Program-made: the position numbers and the translations under genes | From: Faecalibacterium sp. | Lineage (GTDB): Bacteria; Bacillota; Clostridia; Oscillospirales; Ruminococcaceae | Direction of reading: 5' to 3' | NCBI GenBank assembly: GCA_017483235.1 | Contig: JAFULE010000181.1 | Coordinates: 1 to 5,613, forward strand | DNA length: 5,613 nt | The notes under the pieces: generated by a model | The model's input: the letters and a program-made list of their open reading frames with translations, nothing else | Told to the model about the DNA's origin: nothing | Databases searched by the model: none | In this document: positions 5,440-5,613 of the stretch, in pieces | Position numbering within the stretch: position 1 is the first letter of the stretch | Layout of the letters: the number at the start of each line of letters is the position of its first letter

Positions 5440-5613
5440 TTATACGTCCTTTACGCGGGCCTCGCCGCTGCCGCGCTCACGCACCACCATGCGGATGGGG
5501 GTGTTTTTCAGATCGAAGCTTTCGCGGATCTGGTTGATGAGGTAGCGCTGATAACTGAAATGGAACAGCTTGGACGAGTTGCAGAAGGCCACAAACGTGG
5601 GCGGGCGGGTGGA
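5440..5613 (-). CDS. der: Ribosome biogenesis GTPase Der (EngA), C-terminal 57 codons only
   Basis: Only the 3' end lies in the window; the frame is open through base 5613 and ends with TAA at 5440-5442. The 57 visible residues include PPTFVAFCNSSKLFHFSYQRYLINQIRESFDLKNTPIRMVVRERG, the conserved end of the KH-like domain of Der, which packs against its two GTPase domains and contacts 23S rRNA. Der is an essential GTPase for 50S subunit assembly. The GTPase domains are outside the window, so completeness cannot be judged. The protein ends GSGEARVKDV after the conserved 'RER', an unremarkable short tail. It is first of the two genes seen in this unit, upstream of plsY, a common Firmicutes arrangement. 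Confidence 0.95.
   Translation of the reverse strand, partial: STRPPTFVAFCNSSKLFHFSYQRYLINQIRESFDLKNTPIRMVVRERGSGEARVKDV

Noticed and set aside
4755..5537. Plus-strand open frame (260 codons) opposite plsY and the end of der
   Set aside because: PlsY and Der motifs on the minus strand are unmistakable; the plus-strand translation is His/Gln-rich noise crossing both genes.

Overview
The window is ordinary bacterial chromosome with densely packed genes, high GC in coding sequence and AT-rich intergenic gaps. It has AGGAGG-type ribosome binding sites, near-consensus sigma-A promoters and U-tract hairpin terminators. Gene content (der-plsY, a MATE transporter of the low-GC Gram-positive type, a DhaS-like TetR regulator) together with GC-rich codon use points to a gut Clostridia member, most likely Oscillospiraceae of the Faecalibacterium/Subdoligranulum/Gemmiger kind. 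That placement is an inference from composition and protein style; there is no rRNA or other marker here.

Layout from left to right. (1) The 3' two-thirds or so of a plus-strand GNAT-fold protein with a C-terminal DGDQDRPN signature (2-622). (2) A bidirectional terminator (635-666). (3) A minus-strand gene for a cytosolic-looking ricin-type beta-trefoil lectin carrying a lysine/arginine/alanine-rich, histone-H1-like tail (728-1276). (4) A 288-bp divergent intergenic region with one strong promoter in each direction. (5) A plus-strand MATE-family multidrug/sodium antiporter (1565-2929) with its own terminator. (6) A plus-strand 305-residue protein of unknown function whose strand/helix order looks like a TIM barrel, possibly a radical-SAM relative without the cluster cysteines (3093-4010). 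(7) A terminator shared with the convergent TetR-family regulator (4065-4628, minus). (8) A minus-strand der-plsY transcription unit, with all of plsY (4743-5411) and only the last 57 codons of der (5440-5613), ending in a strong terminator that abuts the tetR promoter.

Functionally these look like mostly independent single-gene units. Only der-plsY is clearly an operon: ribosome assembly GTPase plus the membrane acyltransferase that starts phospholipid synthesis. The tetR gene has a palindrome at its own predicted start site and is probably autoregulated. Nothing in the sequence ties it to the MATE gene. The two places most worth a second look are the lectin with a nucleic-acid-binding-like tail and the unknown barrel-like protein. 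I found no CRISPR array, tRNA, rRNA, insertion sequence, phage gene or origin. No stretch of more than 300 bases lacks a gene.
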